DNA of 64,000 nt, from the NCBI GenBank assembly GCA_029817715.1, contig JARUPY010000083.1:1178001-1242000 (forward strand). Reading direction: 5' to 3'. The DNA is from Melastoma dodecandrum (Eukaryota; Streptophyta; Magnoliopsida; Myrtales; Melastomataceae). The position numbers and the translations under genes are program-made. The notes under the pieces are model-generated. The model saw nothing but the letters and a program-made list of their open reading frames with translations. It was not told the DNA's origin and did not search any database. Positions 35,343-47,972 of the stretch are shown in pieces (the stretch's first letter is position 1; each line of letters starts with the position of its first letter).

Positions 35343-38300
35343 ATGGTACACAGCGCGTATGACGCACAGGAGCTCCTCCCCAGCCCCACCCAACACCAAA
35401 TCCAGGCCCTCACCTCCCACTCCTCCTCCGGCGCTACCTCCCTCCTCCTCGGATGCTCCGACGGCTCTCTCCTCGTCTACGGCCCCCCAGACGATCCCCC
35501 TGAACCCTCCTCCCCTTCCCAACCCCTCTCCTCCTACACCCTCCGCCGTTCTCTCCCTCAATTCACCAGGCGCCCCTTCCTCTCCCTCCAGGCCCTCCCC
35601 TCTCAGGACCTCCTCCTCTCCCTCTCCGAGTCCATCACCTTCCACCGCCTCCCTGGCCTCGAGACCTTCGCGGTCCTTACCAAGGCACGCGGTGCCAATG
35701 TTTATTGCTGGGACGACCGTAGGGGTTTCCTCTGCTTTGCTAGGCAGAAGAGGGTTTCCATCTTCCGCCATGATGGCGGCCGGGGTTTCCTTGAGGTCAA
35801 GGAGTTTGGGGTTTATGATGCTGTCAGGTCGATGGCTTGGTGCGGAGAGAATGTGTGCCTCGGTATCAGGAGGGAGTACGTGATCATGAATTCCTCCAAT
35901 GGGGCTTTGTCTGAGGTCTTCCCCTGTGGTAGATTGGCTCCGCCTTTCGTTGTCCCTCTTCCTTCTGGGGAGCTCATCCTGGGGAAGGTATCGATTTACT
36001 GATTTTCTTGGATTATTTTGTTGCCCTCTACTGTGAATGACATCTCTTTAGCTGTCATGGAAGATGTTTAGGGAGATGACTTGATGCGATCTTGTGGATT
36101 TATCTTGTTTCTGCGGCATTCAGCATGATTTAGAGAGAATATCCAGTGCGTGAAGTGTGTTTCCACAAGTAAGGATAGGGGAGGATGGATGTATATCTAC
36201 ACATACACATGTTTCTATTGTACATGGCTGATATTTAGAATCTGGCTTTCCGGCTGTTCTATTAGTTTGCTGGATGGAAACCGGGATGCCCATTTAATAA
36301 TTCAAGTGAACGGAACTTTTGGTATGCTAATGGTATCTCTTGTGGGAGTGATGGCCTTGTCTGTTACATTTTTCAAAATTATTGAAGGTGCTTAGTTTGG
36401 CTTGCTCTTTTTGGTTATGAAGAGAACTGGTTAAAGAAATATTTGGGAAAAAAATGAGAAGGGGCTTTGGCATTGTTGAGGTACGATGTAGGCTTCCATA
36501 GGTTGTGAATGAACTTGTTTTATGTCTTTGATTTTGCTAAATGCACAAGAAGTGATTTCGCTCTTGATTTGAAACAAATCTCGGTCATCAACGTCAGGAC
36601 AACATTGGAGTAATTGTGGATCAAACTGGGAAGCTACTTCCGGAGGGCAGGATATGCTGGTCAGAGGCACCTTTGGAAGTTGTCATTCAGAAACCCTATG
36701 TAGTAGCCTTACTGCCTAGATATGTCGAGGTAAGGCGATGATGGATTTAGTAGTTTCTTTTATCATTGTGACCTAATCATTGCCTGAGCTGCTTCGCCTC
36801 TATTGAAATATCTCTCACAGATACGTTCACTTCGAGTTCCTTACCCATTGATACAGACAGTTGTCCTTCGAAATGCTCGTCATATAATTGAAAGCGGCAG
36901 CGCCATTGTAGTTGCGTTGGATAATTCTATCTATGGACTGTTTCCAGTCCCTCTTGGTGCACAGGTGCCCCTTACCCTTTATCTTGATGATTTGTTCTGC
37001 ACCGGAGCAGTAGTTGCATGGCCAACAGTTTTCGATGGAAATAATGTAGAAACTTCATTGTAATGCTGCAGATTGTACAATTAACTGCATCTGGTAATTT
37101 TGAGGAAGCTTTATCCTTGTGTAAGATGCTTCCGCCAGAGGAGGTGAGCCTGAGAGCTGCAAAAGAGGGTTCAATTCATATAAGGTTGGTGCTCTTTTGT
37201 ATGACAATTTTTTTTAAGACAAAAGTGTCAATGAATGTTTTTCCTATGGAAAGCATTGATAACGTAGGCTTTGACAGGAAACTACAAAATCCAAAGAAAA
37301 AAAATGGAAGGTAAAACACAAAGCAAAGTCGTCCTTTAGTAGGGGGATTGTTTCTACCTGTATAACTTTTTTTCCTATTGTGTCACATCACTTGAATTCA
37401 TTTTTACCCTTCTTCCCATGAGAAAAGAATGAGAATACAATATCGTAAGACATCATTCATAAAATAATTTCCACCATCTGTAGTTTAAAATATTGCTAGC
37501 TGCCCTTCTCCAATTATGTAGAAAATATCATTTAAAATGAAATATGAGCATTGCTCGGGAAGCATGCAATAACGTTTTCCATAATCATTCTGTTTATGGA
37601 AATTACTTGGGGGATAGTAGACTTTCGCAAATTGCCCTGGCAACCTGTGCCGGAATATTGGTACATTGACAAGAAGCGTATGTTAGGTTCTTTCTTCTCA
37701 ATTTTTTGAGAAGTAACAATATTGTATTAGTTTCCATGTTCTGAGATTGATGGAGACATTATAAATTACTATTACATAACTAAATCTAGCTGCTTTTGTA
37801 TAGCAGGCATGGATGATCCTAACATGTTGTGGTTAATGTAGTTGTTTTCATTTTAGAGTTGTCAATATTATTTCTAAATTCTTTTCTGTTGATTAAGATA
37901 GGTTCAACTTGAGCTCATTACTGATCGAAGAATGGGTTCGGCCGGTTATGCGAGGTTTCGTTTATCAGGGTTTCATTTGGAGCTTCAAGACTTCATAACT
38001 GTTCTCAATAAGAGAGGTTCACCTTTCCTATGAGAAACAAATCACTTGAAACCTAATCACACTGAATAAAATTCACATTTGACTAGGATTTGGTAATTTT
38101 ATACACCCGACGATTCATGTAAATACAATAATTTATGAGTAGAAGCAAGTCCAGATTAATCTACTATTCGAATTTCAATATGTTAACTAACATTTTTTTT
38201 CGTAACGTTACATTATGTTACTAGGTAAACAAATTGTGATATTGTGAGAATATAATTTCAAATGTTTGTTTGGACGATTGTTTTGGCTCTGTAAATGACT

Positions 38301-41300
38301 TGGCGAAAATTCTTGTTGGTTTGGGGATTTCTGATGTTTTAAGATAAATTAATAAAAGGATTTTGTTAACGCGTGCCCTTTAGGCACCCTTTAAGTGTCA
38401 TTTAATGTGTTCTAAATTTAGTGATTTAGCATTTAATATGTTTTTTAAGTTGTGTTTTTTCATTTAATATGTTTTGTAAGTTGTGTTTTTTCTTATTTTA
38501 GAATATTTTGAAATTATAAAACTACATTTAATGATATTAATGATTATATTTATACTATTTAATCTCTTGACTAGCGTCCTTAGGGCATTAGTAAACAAAA
38601 CCCTTAATAAAAATTGAATTTATGATATACTCAAAAAAATGGACAACAAATACCCTGTAATTGGTTGAACTGATGTTGATCAATTTTTTTTTTTAATTTG
38701 AGACATTAATTTTCAAATTATTTCTTCGGGTAATTATATATGCCATCCTAACTTGTGCATAAGTTTTTGTTTTGATTCGGGTTTTAATAAGAGGCATAAA
38801 TAGACAATGGATTGTGATATGAACCCAATTTTGGTACCCGCCAATATTTATGCAGGTGTGGATATGCATTTCTATTAGCATTCAAAGCCAAATATTGTAT
38901 GTGAACATTTTAGTTTTGCGGTAAGCATGTGGTCGCTCCAAAATGGGTTAATATTTGACTATAGGATTGTACTGTAGGGAATGCTAAGGTGATTCGTACT
39001 ACTTGTGGCTCTGGCATGTCAATATTGAAGATTGTTCCATTGACTCCACCAGTTTCCTTTTCTCACTTATATATTAATGATTGATTAGTAACCATGTTTA
39101 ACTGACCATGTTCTCTCCCCTATTAACAGATATGCCCATTATCTATTCGAAAATGGAAGCTACGAGGAGGCAATGGAACATTTTTTGGCTTCTCAAGTAG
39201 ATATAACATATGTCCTTTCTTTATATCCCTCTCTTGTGCTTCCGAAAACAAATTTAATACTTGACACAGAGAAATTGATTGACATCTCTTGGGATGCACA
39301 TCTATCTAGAGGATCATCTGGCATGTCTGACGATATGGAGTCTTCCTCCCCATCATATCCACCAGAATATGAGGAAAATTCAGCACTTGAATCAAAGAAA
39401 ATGAGCCATAATACTCTCATGGCTCTCATAAAATATTTGCAAAAGAAGAGACAAGGCATAATTGAAAAGGCTACTATTGAGGGAACAGAGGAAGTTGTAT
39501 CAAATGCCGTTGTTGATGGCATTCATTCATATAATTCAAGTAGGTTTAAGAAATCAAACAAGGTATTTCTTGAGTGACTCAGAGCCTGTATATTATTTTA
39601 TTTGAAATGGTTAAGGACATAGTTGATCCAAGTTAATTTTCTGAGTAATTCTTTTCAGGTATATATAGTGAGAAATGTGTTTGTTCTGCATGGAGAGTGG
39701 ACAGAAATTTTTATTTAGTGTCTGTTTAATGAGAGTTATTATTGTAAACGTGCTGATGTTTTGTATGCAAATTGTTTACTTTGCGTAGTTTCTTTGTGGC
39801 ATTTCCCTTGTGGATCATCCCTGTTCCTGCATTAATGCAGTTTAATCCATTACTTCTGTTTTAAGAATTTCTTGTTCATTGTCTCTCAGGGTCATAGCAG
39901 CATTCCCATCAGTTCAGGTGCTAGGGACATGGCAACAACATTGGACACAGCTCTACTTCAGGCTCTGCAGCTCACTGGACAGTCTTCTGCTGCTTTAGAA
40001 CTGCTGAAGGGTCTTAATTATTGTGATGTAAAAATCTGCGAGGAGGTTCTTCAGAGCAGTAATCAATACACAGCTCTGGTGGAGCTTTACCAGAGCAATG
40101 GAATGCATCGAGAAGCTTTAAAGCTTTTGCATGATTTGGTGCACGGAAAGCAAACAAATGAATCCGGTGCGGAAGTGACTCAAAAGTTCAATCATGAGTC
40201 AATCATTGACTACTTGAAGGTTAGTGCTTACTTCTTCTTTAGTTATGGAAGGATTTATTGGTAAGCTTATTTGCCTTGTTTTGATTTTATACACCTTGGA
40301 AAGCTGTTGTGCTCCATTTTTTGGTCTAGGAGCTCAATTAAGGACTCACCCTATTTTTGGAAATGATTATGTGCAGCCACTCTGTGGATCCGATCCTATG
40401 CTTGTCTTGGAGTATGCGATGTCTGTTCTGGAGAGCTGTCCCGACCGCACAATTGAACTTTTTCTGTCAGGAAACATTCCCGCTGATTTGGTTAACTCTT
40501 ATTTGAAGGAGCATGCCCCAAATATGCAAGCCAAATATTTGGAACTTATGCTTGCAATGGATGAAAATGCAATTTCTGGAAATCTGCAAAATGAAATGGT
40601 ATGTACATCTTGCCTTATTTTGTGTTTCAGAGGTTGCTTGCTTACTTGTTCTTTCTTAGTAATAGCAGTCAAGATTTTATAAGCTGTACATGGGGTCGAA
40701 GCATGCAGCAATTATAGCTCAATTGTAGCGTAGTTTCACTTTGTAAATGTAAAAATGAATGTCTCCACTACACATAACACTCCCAGCCCGAGTAGTATTG
40801 GTTGGGAGAAATTTGCGTATTAGTATGCGGAGCTTTGTATAGTTATACCATTAGTTTTAAAAAAAAATTGTAAAATACAGTCAAAGTTTCAAAAATACTC
40901 GATTTACCGTTCCTAGGACGAGTTTTGAAAACGTGTCTTTCAATTTACAAAGAAGACGAGTTTTCAAAAACTGCCACTCAAATAATAAGAGTAAAGGCGG
41001 GCTTTCAAATCCCGTCTTTCCCTTCTTTCTTTTTCTTTTTAAAGAGAGGAGGAATGCGAAATGGGGAGGGAGGACGTGTGGGAGAAAGGGAGAGTGACGT
41101 GGGGATAGGGGGAGGGTGTACGGGAGAGGGGGGGGAAAGGAGCCTGGGGAGAGGGGTGGGGGATGGAGTACAGGGAAGGGAGTGGGGCCTAGTGGGAGAG
41201 GGATTGGGAAAAAGACAAATGAGGAAAGGGAGAGAGAGGGAGAGTTGTGAAAGAGGATAGTTAAAAAAATTAAATGACATGAAAGACGGGTTTTGAAAAC

Positions 41301-43963
41301 CCGCCTTTCTCCTTATTATTTGGGCGGTAGATTTTGAAAACTCGTCTTTTTTGTAAATTGAAATACGCATTTTTTAAAATCGCCTTAAGAATTGTAAATT
41401 GGGTATTTTTAAAACTTCGACCATATGTCATAATTTTTTTTAAATCAGTGGTATATCCGTACTAACATCTTAGTATGCGCCCTTACATTTGCAATGCAAA
41501 GGGGTCTTTTTAATCTTTCGAGCTCAGTTTGCCCCAAGTTTTGCCTCATGTAATTGATGTGGGTCTCCATAGATATTGGCAGATCAGATAGGTAATGAAG
41601 TCAATTGGAAATCAAAACAAAATAATTTTCAACCGAAACAAGATGAACTAAGTCCTTTCACTTTATGAAACAATATTTGTTGTACTGGAAACTCGATTTT
41701 CATTGGAAAATTTGGATAAATGAAGCAATCTGCAAGGTTTTCATGGTGATTTTCTTGTTGTAGGTGCAAATATACCTCTCGGAGGTTCTTGAATGGTTCT
41801 CAGATCTTAATGCTCACCAAAAGTGGGATGAGAAGATTTATACTCCAACCCGAAAAAAATTGTTGTCTGCATTGGAAAACATCACAGGTTACAGCCCTGA
41901 AGCTTTCTTGAAGCGGCTTCCCACTGATGTGTTGTTCGAAGAGCGTGCAATTTTGTTAGGAAAAATGAATCAGCATGAGCTGGCGTTGTCTCTTTATGTC
42001 CATAAGGTATTTTTGTCATATGAATAATTATTTATCTTTTTCAATCAACGTTTACTGAGAACAATACTTTTGAATTGTTTTGAGAGGATATATGATACTT
42101 TTAGTTTTGTGCATGCTTTTGTGGTGTTTAACATTTGTATGATTTTTGAATGTATAGTCATGATTTTACAATTAAGTATTAGTTCTTTCTATTTATATCA
42201 TGGGTTGATGTCGACCTATACAAATTGGATGTTTCTCCTCTACATATGATTTTTGGCAATAAAATCTTTTTTTTATTTCAAAACAAAATTTGAGGTGTTT
42301 CTTTTCCAAGAGGTGTTTTAACCATATGTCTGTTCATGGACTTCCTTCTATTTACTAATAATTGTTATGGTCCACTCCCCATTCTCTAAAGTTCTACAGA
42401 GTACAGATTTCGGTCATGTTTTGTGTGGACCATTTGTTTCATTAAGCTATCAACAATCTGAATCTAGTGTGATTCTTGTACTGATACGTGTGGTTGACCA
42501 TTCAATTTGATTGTTTGCTAATTCCTTTCCTTGTTTTGCCCAATGTTTCCCCTTAATACTTTTGCAATGCACGTTGTTGCCTATATTTTCTAGTCTTTGC
42601 TAGTCATTTGGAGAAGGTCGGAACTTAACATGTGTCATTATTAGCTTCATGTACCAGATCTTGCACTCTCATACTGCGATCGGGTGTATGAGAGTGTTGT
42701 TCGCCAGCCATCTGCAAAATCTCCTGGCAGCATATACCTGACGCTTTTACAAATTTACCTCAATCCTCGGAGGACAACAAAGAACTTCGAGAGACGGATT
42801 ACAAATGTAACATCATCCCAAAACACCACCATCCCCAAGGCAAGTACTGGGTCTTCATTTAAGGCTAAAATTGGTCGGGCTGTCAAAAAAATTGCTGCAA
42901 TAGAAGGTGCAGAGGACATGAAGTATAGTCCAAGTGGCACTGATAGTGGGAAGAGTGATGGTGATGGAGATGAGCCAGTGGAAGGAGTATCCACCATCAT
43001 ACTTGATGAGGTTCTCGATGTGCTAAGCAAAAGGTGGGATAGAATCAATGGTGCTCAGGCTCTGAGACTCTTACCAAGGGAAACAAAGTTACAGGTATTA
43101 TATACACAAACAGTTAGTCTTTATTTAGTCACATCAGTGCTGGTGTTTTCTCAAGATTAGATTGTTTTAAAGGACAAGTTAGTGGCAAAGATCAAACAAC
43201 TTTTTCTTTTTGAGCCCTTGAAGGTTCCCTGGGCTAGTGGTCCTGAATTGTTATCATATTGCACATATAGCTCAGATTTTCTTTACATGCAGAGTTTGCT
43301 CCCTTTCCTTGGCCCACTTGTGAGGAAGTCCAGTGAAGCACACAGGAACTATTCAGTAATCAAGAGCTTGAGACAGAGCGAGAACCTTCAGGTAGCCTTG
43401 TTTATACTCCACAACATGTTGTTTTGGACACTTTCTTTCTTTTGGCAAAACAAAATGGTGAAGTGACTCAAATCGAGATATCGATATGTTAGATTCGTTT
43501 TATTCTGCACATTCATAAAGCCACCTTTAAGGTTGCCATGACTAAGAATTGATGGAAATGTGAATATACATTTTGATGAAACATTGTCGCTCCTTTGTGT
43601 CTTTGAGTTCCCTCATAATGGAATAGTTGGAGGACCCCTGATTGTGCTTATCATTTCTGAAGCTCGTGAATGTTTGTAGATCTGCTGCTTCTTTCTTTTA
43701 TCTGCTTCTTTTTTGCTACTATTGTTTGCCTCAGCTTTTATAATAAATGACCGCGCAAGCAGGTGAAAGATGAATTGTATTCCGAACGGAAACCAGTGGT
43801 GAAGATAACCAGCGATAGCATGTGCTCCCTTTGTAATAAGAAGATCGGGACGAGCGTTTTCGCTATTTATCCAAATGGGAAGACTTTCGTTCACTTTGTA
43901 TGCTTCAGGGACTCCCAGAACTTGAAAACTGTCACCAGAAGTTCACCGTCATGGAAAAGATGA
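35343..43963 (+). CDS. VPS39: Vacuolar sorting protein 39 (VAM6/VPS39), HOPS subunit
   Basis: The product is the VPS39/VAM6 tethering subunit of the HOPS complex, acting with Rab7 and SNAREs in fusion at the tonoplast. Exons: 35343-35987, 36598-36729, 36821-36964, 37072-37184, 39130-39562, 39890-40219, 40377-40598, 41764-42006, 42645-43094, 43293-43391, 43763-43963. All join in phase with GT-AG ends to give 1003 aa, about the Arabidopsis length. The N-terminal CNH domain (about 15-300) includes SLSESITFH and WDDRRGFLCFARQKRV. Central helical repeats include EEALSLCKMLPPEE. A Ser/Asp-rich linker has SRGSSGMSDDMESSSP. The C-terminal VPS39 zinc region has CSLC (Cys958, Cys961) and HFVCF. The first ATG gives the conserved MVHSAYD start. 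No break was seen; introns 4 and 7 carry transposons. Confidence 0.96.
38358..38603. mobile_element. 246-bp MULE-type MITE in VPS39 intron 4
   Basis: Termini ggattttgttaacgcgtgcc and, inverted, gggttttgtttactaatgcc form the inverted repeat. A 9-bp duplication ttaataaaa flanks it (38349-38357 and 38604-38612), the length typical of Mutator-like elements. It is non-coding and AT-rich, in the middle of a 1945-bp intron. Confidence 0.85.
40830..41469. mobile_element. 640-bp MULE-like fold-back element with G-rich loop in VPS39 intron 7
   Basis: The arms (about 40830-41030 and 41275-41469) are long inverted repeats; inside them gacgggttttgaaaacccg-type mini-palindromes recur (for example 41284-41308). 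A duplication ttagtatgcg lies on both sides (40820-40829, 41470-41479), consistent with a 9-10 bp Mutator-like target duplication. The loop (about 41043-41262) is almost pure purine with many runs of three to eight G on the + strand. No transposase is present. The short ORFs here (40925-41370) are by-products. Confidence 0.85.
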
Positions 43964-44301
43964 AAGGAAGCCTGCCGCTTCTATGTCTTCATAGTGGCCG
44001 CTTGTACAGTAACAAATGCCTGCATGTTGTGATGTAGCAAAGGAATTCCCATCATTATTCTCCACCAACACTGCTTATGAGAAATGTTTTTGGGCGATTT
44101 GGGTATGCCTTGTTTTCCTTTATATGGTTTTTTGGGTTCATTTATAAGATGAGGCCTCCAATGCATAGAGTTAAAAAGAGTGATTGAGATTGAGAGTTTT
44201 CTACTGTGGTATTGGTTAGGCTTGTTCCGTAGTTGTAAAGCGTGACAAAAATGCCGGGATATATTATATAATGCATTACTGTGGAGGATTGTACCCAAAA
44301 A

Positions 44302-44870
44302 TTTGCTAAATTATCAATTTAGCACTGCGCCACTCAAAATACACAGAAACCGCGTCTTCAATGAAAATGGTGAATTCTCAACCCCGTTTTTATATAATAT
44401 ATTTCGTCCAAATAAAAATGGGGTTGAGAATCCTGTCTTTCGGGACTTAAATTTTTTTTTTTTTAATTTTAGCAGGGAAAGACGAGGTCAGGAACCCTGT
44501 CACCCATTTTATTAAAAAAAATTTAAAAAAGAAGTGAGCGGATGGGGCTGAATTAAGTGAATCTGTCATCCCAAAAAATACATTATATGGACTGAATTAA
44601 GTGAATCTGTCATCCTAAAATTATGATTCATTTCTTACACCTCAATACCGCGTTTTTTGCTCCCAAAGTTAAAAAAAAAATTGAGTCCCGAAAGACGAGG
44701 TTCTCAACCTCGTTTTTATGCGGACAAAATTTATTACATAAAAACGAGGTTGAAAACTGCGTCTTTCACCATTTTCATCATGGATGTGGTTTGCAACCCC
44801 GTCTTCTGTGTATTTTGAGTGGTGCGATTGGGAACTTAAAGGCTATAAATTTGTAATTTAGTAAACTAGA
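44302..44870. mobile_element. Palindromic MITE-like element just downstream of VPS39
   Basis: The left arm (44302-44478) and right arm (about 44655-44870) are inverted copies sharing cactcaaaatacacagaa and tgaaaatggtga. Each arm has its own inner hairpin (aaccccgtttttat ... ataaaaatggggtt). The motif gaaagacg.gg..., palindromic around a TTCTCAA core, resembles that of the intron 7 element. A nested direct repeat (actgaattaagtgaatctgtcatcc, 44548-44575 and 44590-44615) lies in the loop. No convincing target duplication was found. Confidence 0.75.
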
Positions 44871-47514
44871 GCTGCATTTGTCGAATTTTTTTTAAAACCA
44901 ACGTTGTTTTCGTACAAAACTCCATTAATGTGATGTTAATCTCATGAATGGAAAAAATTTTAGTCTTCTTTCATCTAAATATGGACAGAAGAAACACCAT
45001 GAACTCTTGAGGACATCCCTGCCTGTGCTGTTAGCTGGGAAATGCAAGCACGTTTTTTTGGTTCATTCTGTATTCTGAATATTGGGCACGGGACGGCTCT
45101 TGTCAGCAGCATAATTTCGACTTATTCATGTTATTAAAGTCAAATGCAGCTTTTTGTTGGGCAGATTTTTAAGTTATTAATAGTTATTTTAAAATAATTA
45201 TCCTAATATAATCATATTTTTTATTAAAATATTGCTTATATATATTTATTGTTTCTTAAAATTTATCATATATATCCTATATTATTGCTTAGTATTGTGA
45301 GTTAGAGAATGTATCTTCCATACTTCAAACCTTTCAAAATCAAACAATAATCTGGTTTCTAGCATAACATAAAAATTAGTATTCAACATGAAAAAAATTA
45401 GAGGCTTGCATGATAATAAGGCTACTTAAAAAAATTGTCTAAGAGTATGAGAAAGAAATTACCAATTTATCGGCCAGACATTTTCTAAACAGCGACTCAC
45501 AGAAATTTCTTTTAAAAAGTTTTCAAAATCGTGATTTAGAACATCAATTTTTTTTAATTGTCACGGTTTCAAACCGTGATATAAAAGAATAGAAAATTAA
45601 ATGGCGATATTATAAAGCTTATAAAAATTTTTACAGTGTGGCTGATCAAAATATCTTTCTAATAAATTAAAAGACGTTGCTCTCAAGAGTGACTCAGGAG
45701 CAATAATGAGCTACGATTGGTTTATGAAATATCTTAGTGGGCATATTAACTGTTAATAATTGAATGCTAATTTTTCGTCTTACTTTTTCTTTTAAATGCT
45801 AACTTACTGTAATTAAGATAAAATAGAAAATAATTATTAATTCACTTCAAATTAAATAATGTATTAAAGACTTTGTAATTATAAATTTTAGTATTACCAA
45901 GTGAAATTGTGCACAAATCTCATTATTTGTTATTAAAGTAATTAAAAATGATATTTTCTTAATTGATTACCTTACATCGTAATTACATATAAATTTATAA
46001 ATTGATTAAGAAAAAAGTGTTTCAATATGAAATGAAAAATATTAATATTATTTGTTAAATTTTACATTTGATTTAGAGAAAAAGGTTATACTTGTAAATA
46101 AAATGGTAAAAAATTCTCAAACTTGTAAATCAAAGTCAAAAAGTTCGGGCCTTAATGCTTATTAATGGTATTAAAATTAAGTCATAAAAAAATTTAAAAT
46201 ATCGATTTAAAGTCACAAAGGAAGTTTTTAAAGGTTGGTCAGAAAAAAAAAAGTCTAATAAAAGCTCGTGTCTTCAATCAATATTTTTCCCTAAATATAA
46301 ATTCTAAAATCTTTCGTTATGAAATGAGCTAAGAGCTAACAATATTTTAAGTTAGATTTCAAAAAATTTAAACTTTGAAAAAATAACTTTAACCTATATT
46401 TCAAGATTTCATTTTATAACGGTTAAAGGTTTATCATTTTTAAGACATAATTATAACAATTAATTAATTTGATATTTCTTCTTTATTGGATTCTCATTTA
46501 AATTAATTGTAAATCTGAATTATTTATTTTCAGCCATACTTTTATGTTTTAAATTAGGTAAAGTCATTGTTATATAGTTAAAAAATTAGAAATGTCTCTC
46601 CTCGTAATAAACATCTTTGAAAGGATTTCTGTACTTAAAAAAATATGTGTTTTTTTTATATAAGGAAGGAAACACACTCTATATTTTTTAAATATAATTC
46701 TGATTTCTAAATTAATTTTTTTGGATAAATTTTGTAGAATTCAGTTAATTAACTTTTTTTAATTCAACTGGATTTAAAAGAAAAAACAAACTCGCCCCTT
46801 TAACCCAATTAAATTAATATAAAAATAAACTTTTTAAAACCTTTTCATTACTTGTTTATTTGCATTTTTTATAATCATTTAGTTTATGTATTTAAATATA
46901 AAAAATCAAAAATAAAATTTGTGGGATCCACTATCACCCCAATTATAGAGGAAAATTATTTAAACCAAAATCAATCCAAAAGTTATAAATTATAATTTTA
47001 TTAAAGTGTTTCTACTTAGAAGTCAATAATTATAATTTTATTAAATTTCACAAGAAAAATTTCAAAATTATGAAATTTCTAAATATGGAGCATTTAATAT
47101 TTTTAATTTTCGCTAAATTCTGAAATTAATTTAGAAAATAAGAGGTAAACCTTGGAATTTTTAAATCTAAAACACTAGGATTATTCTCCAAAATTTTTAA
47201 ATTACTTTTACATTAAAAATGAATATTTATAGGTTCTTGTTTATGTTTATAGGTAAATTTTTATAATAAATTTAAATTAATTTGGGAGATTTAGATATCA
47301 ATTCTAATTTATATAATTTAGTGTTTTAAATTTAAGGTTATACTGTGAATTAGCTATAAAACATTTTGTCTTTTTAATAATTAAATATATTTTTATTAGG
47401 ATAATTTCTCCGAGAATATTTTATAAAATCAAATATATTTAAAGAAAATAATGTCGCCCTTATTAATAACTGAAATAAGATGGTATGAGTTTGTCTTTTA
47501 TTTAACAGTTTCCC
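44871..47514. other. AT-rich intergenic region between VPS39 and RRN3
   Basis: Very AT-rich with no credible ORF. A small palindrome tcacggtttcaaaccgtga is at 45561-45579. The final ~50 bp lead into the RRN3 promoter. Confidence 0.6.
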
Positions 47515-47524
47515 AAAACCCTAA
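47515..47524 (+). promoter_or_regulatory. RRN3: Telo-box upstream of RRN3
   Basis: aaaaccctaa matches the plant telo-box (AAACCCTAA), common in promoters and leaders of ribosomal-protein and ribosome-biogenesis genes. A second partial copy (taaccctaca) is at 47553-47562. The sequence then runs into a probable 5' UTR exon ending at a gtgagt donor (47588-47593), with an acceptor at 47881. Confidence 0.6.
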
Positions 47525-47972
47525 TCTTCATCTGCCCTCAGCCAATAGACACTTAACCCTACAAACAAACCCAGAAGCGTCTGCCGTCGTGAGTGTTGTT
47601 TCTTAATTTCTTATAATGTTTCCCTTAGTTATTGTATCGAATTCGAGCCATGAATTGGATTGGTTGAGCTCGGAGAGATGGTGCTGTTTTCTTGTTGGGT
47701 TGCGTTGTGGGTTTGCTTTTACAAGGGAATTTATTCCAATGGAATTGAGTATTCTGTCCGTTTGAGTGGAATGGTTGATTTTCTCTTTCGAGTTTTTTTG
47801 TACTTTTTCTTGGTTACTTGGTGGTTTTGCTTTTGGCGGAGAAGAAGCTTTGATCGATGTATTTTTCGTGGGCTTTTTTCAGGTGTGTTAGAAGATCTTA
47901 GTCCCTGACCCCGACCGCTGACTTTTGGAGGTCAGTTGGGATCCTGGGTCGGAGTCTGAATCAAGTATCCAT

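Noticed and set aside
35325..35771. 148-aa frame antisense to VPS39 exon 1
   Set aside because: Gly/Glu-rich low complexity that mirrors the Ser/Pro-rich codons of the sense exon; it is a shadow.
41005..41370. Pro/Ser-rich 121-aa frame and its + strand counterpart at 40925
   Set aside because: Both arise from the inverted arms and purine loop of the fold-back element, inside an intron.
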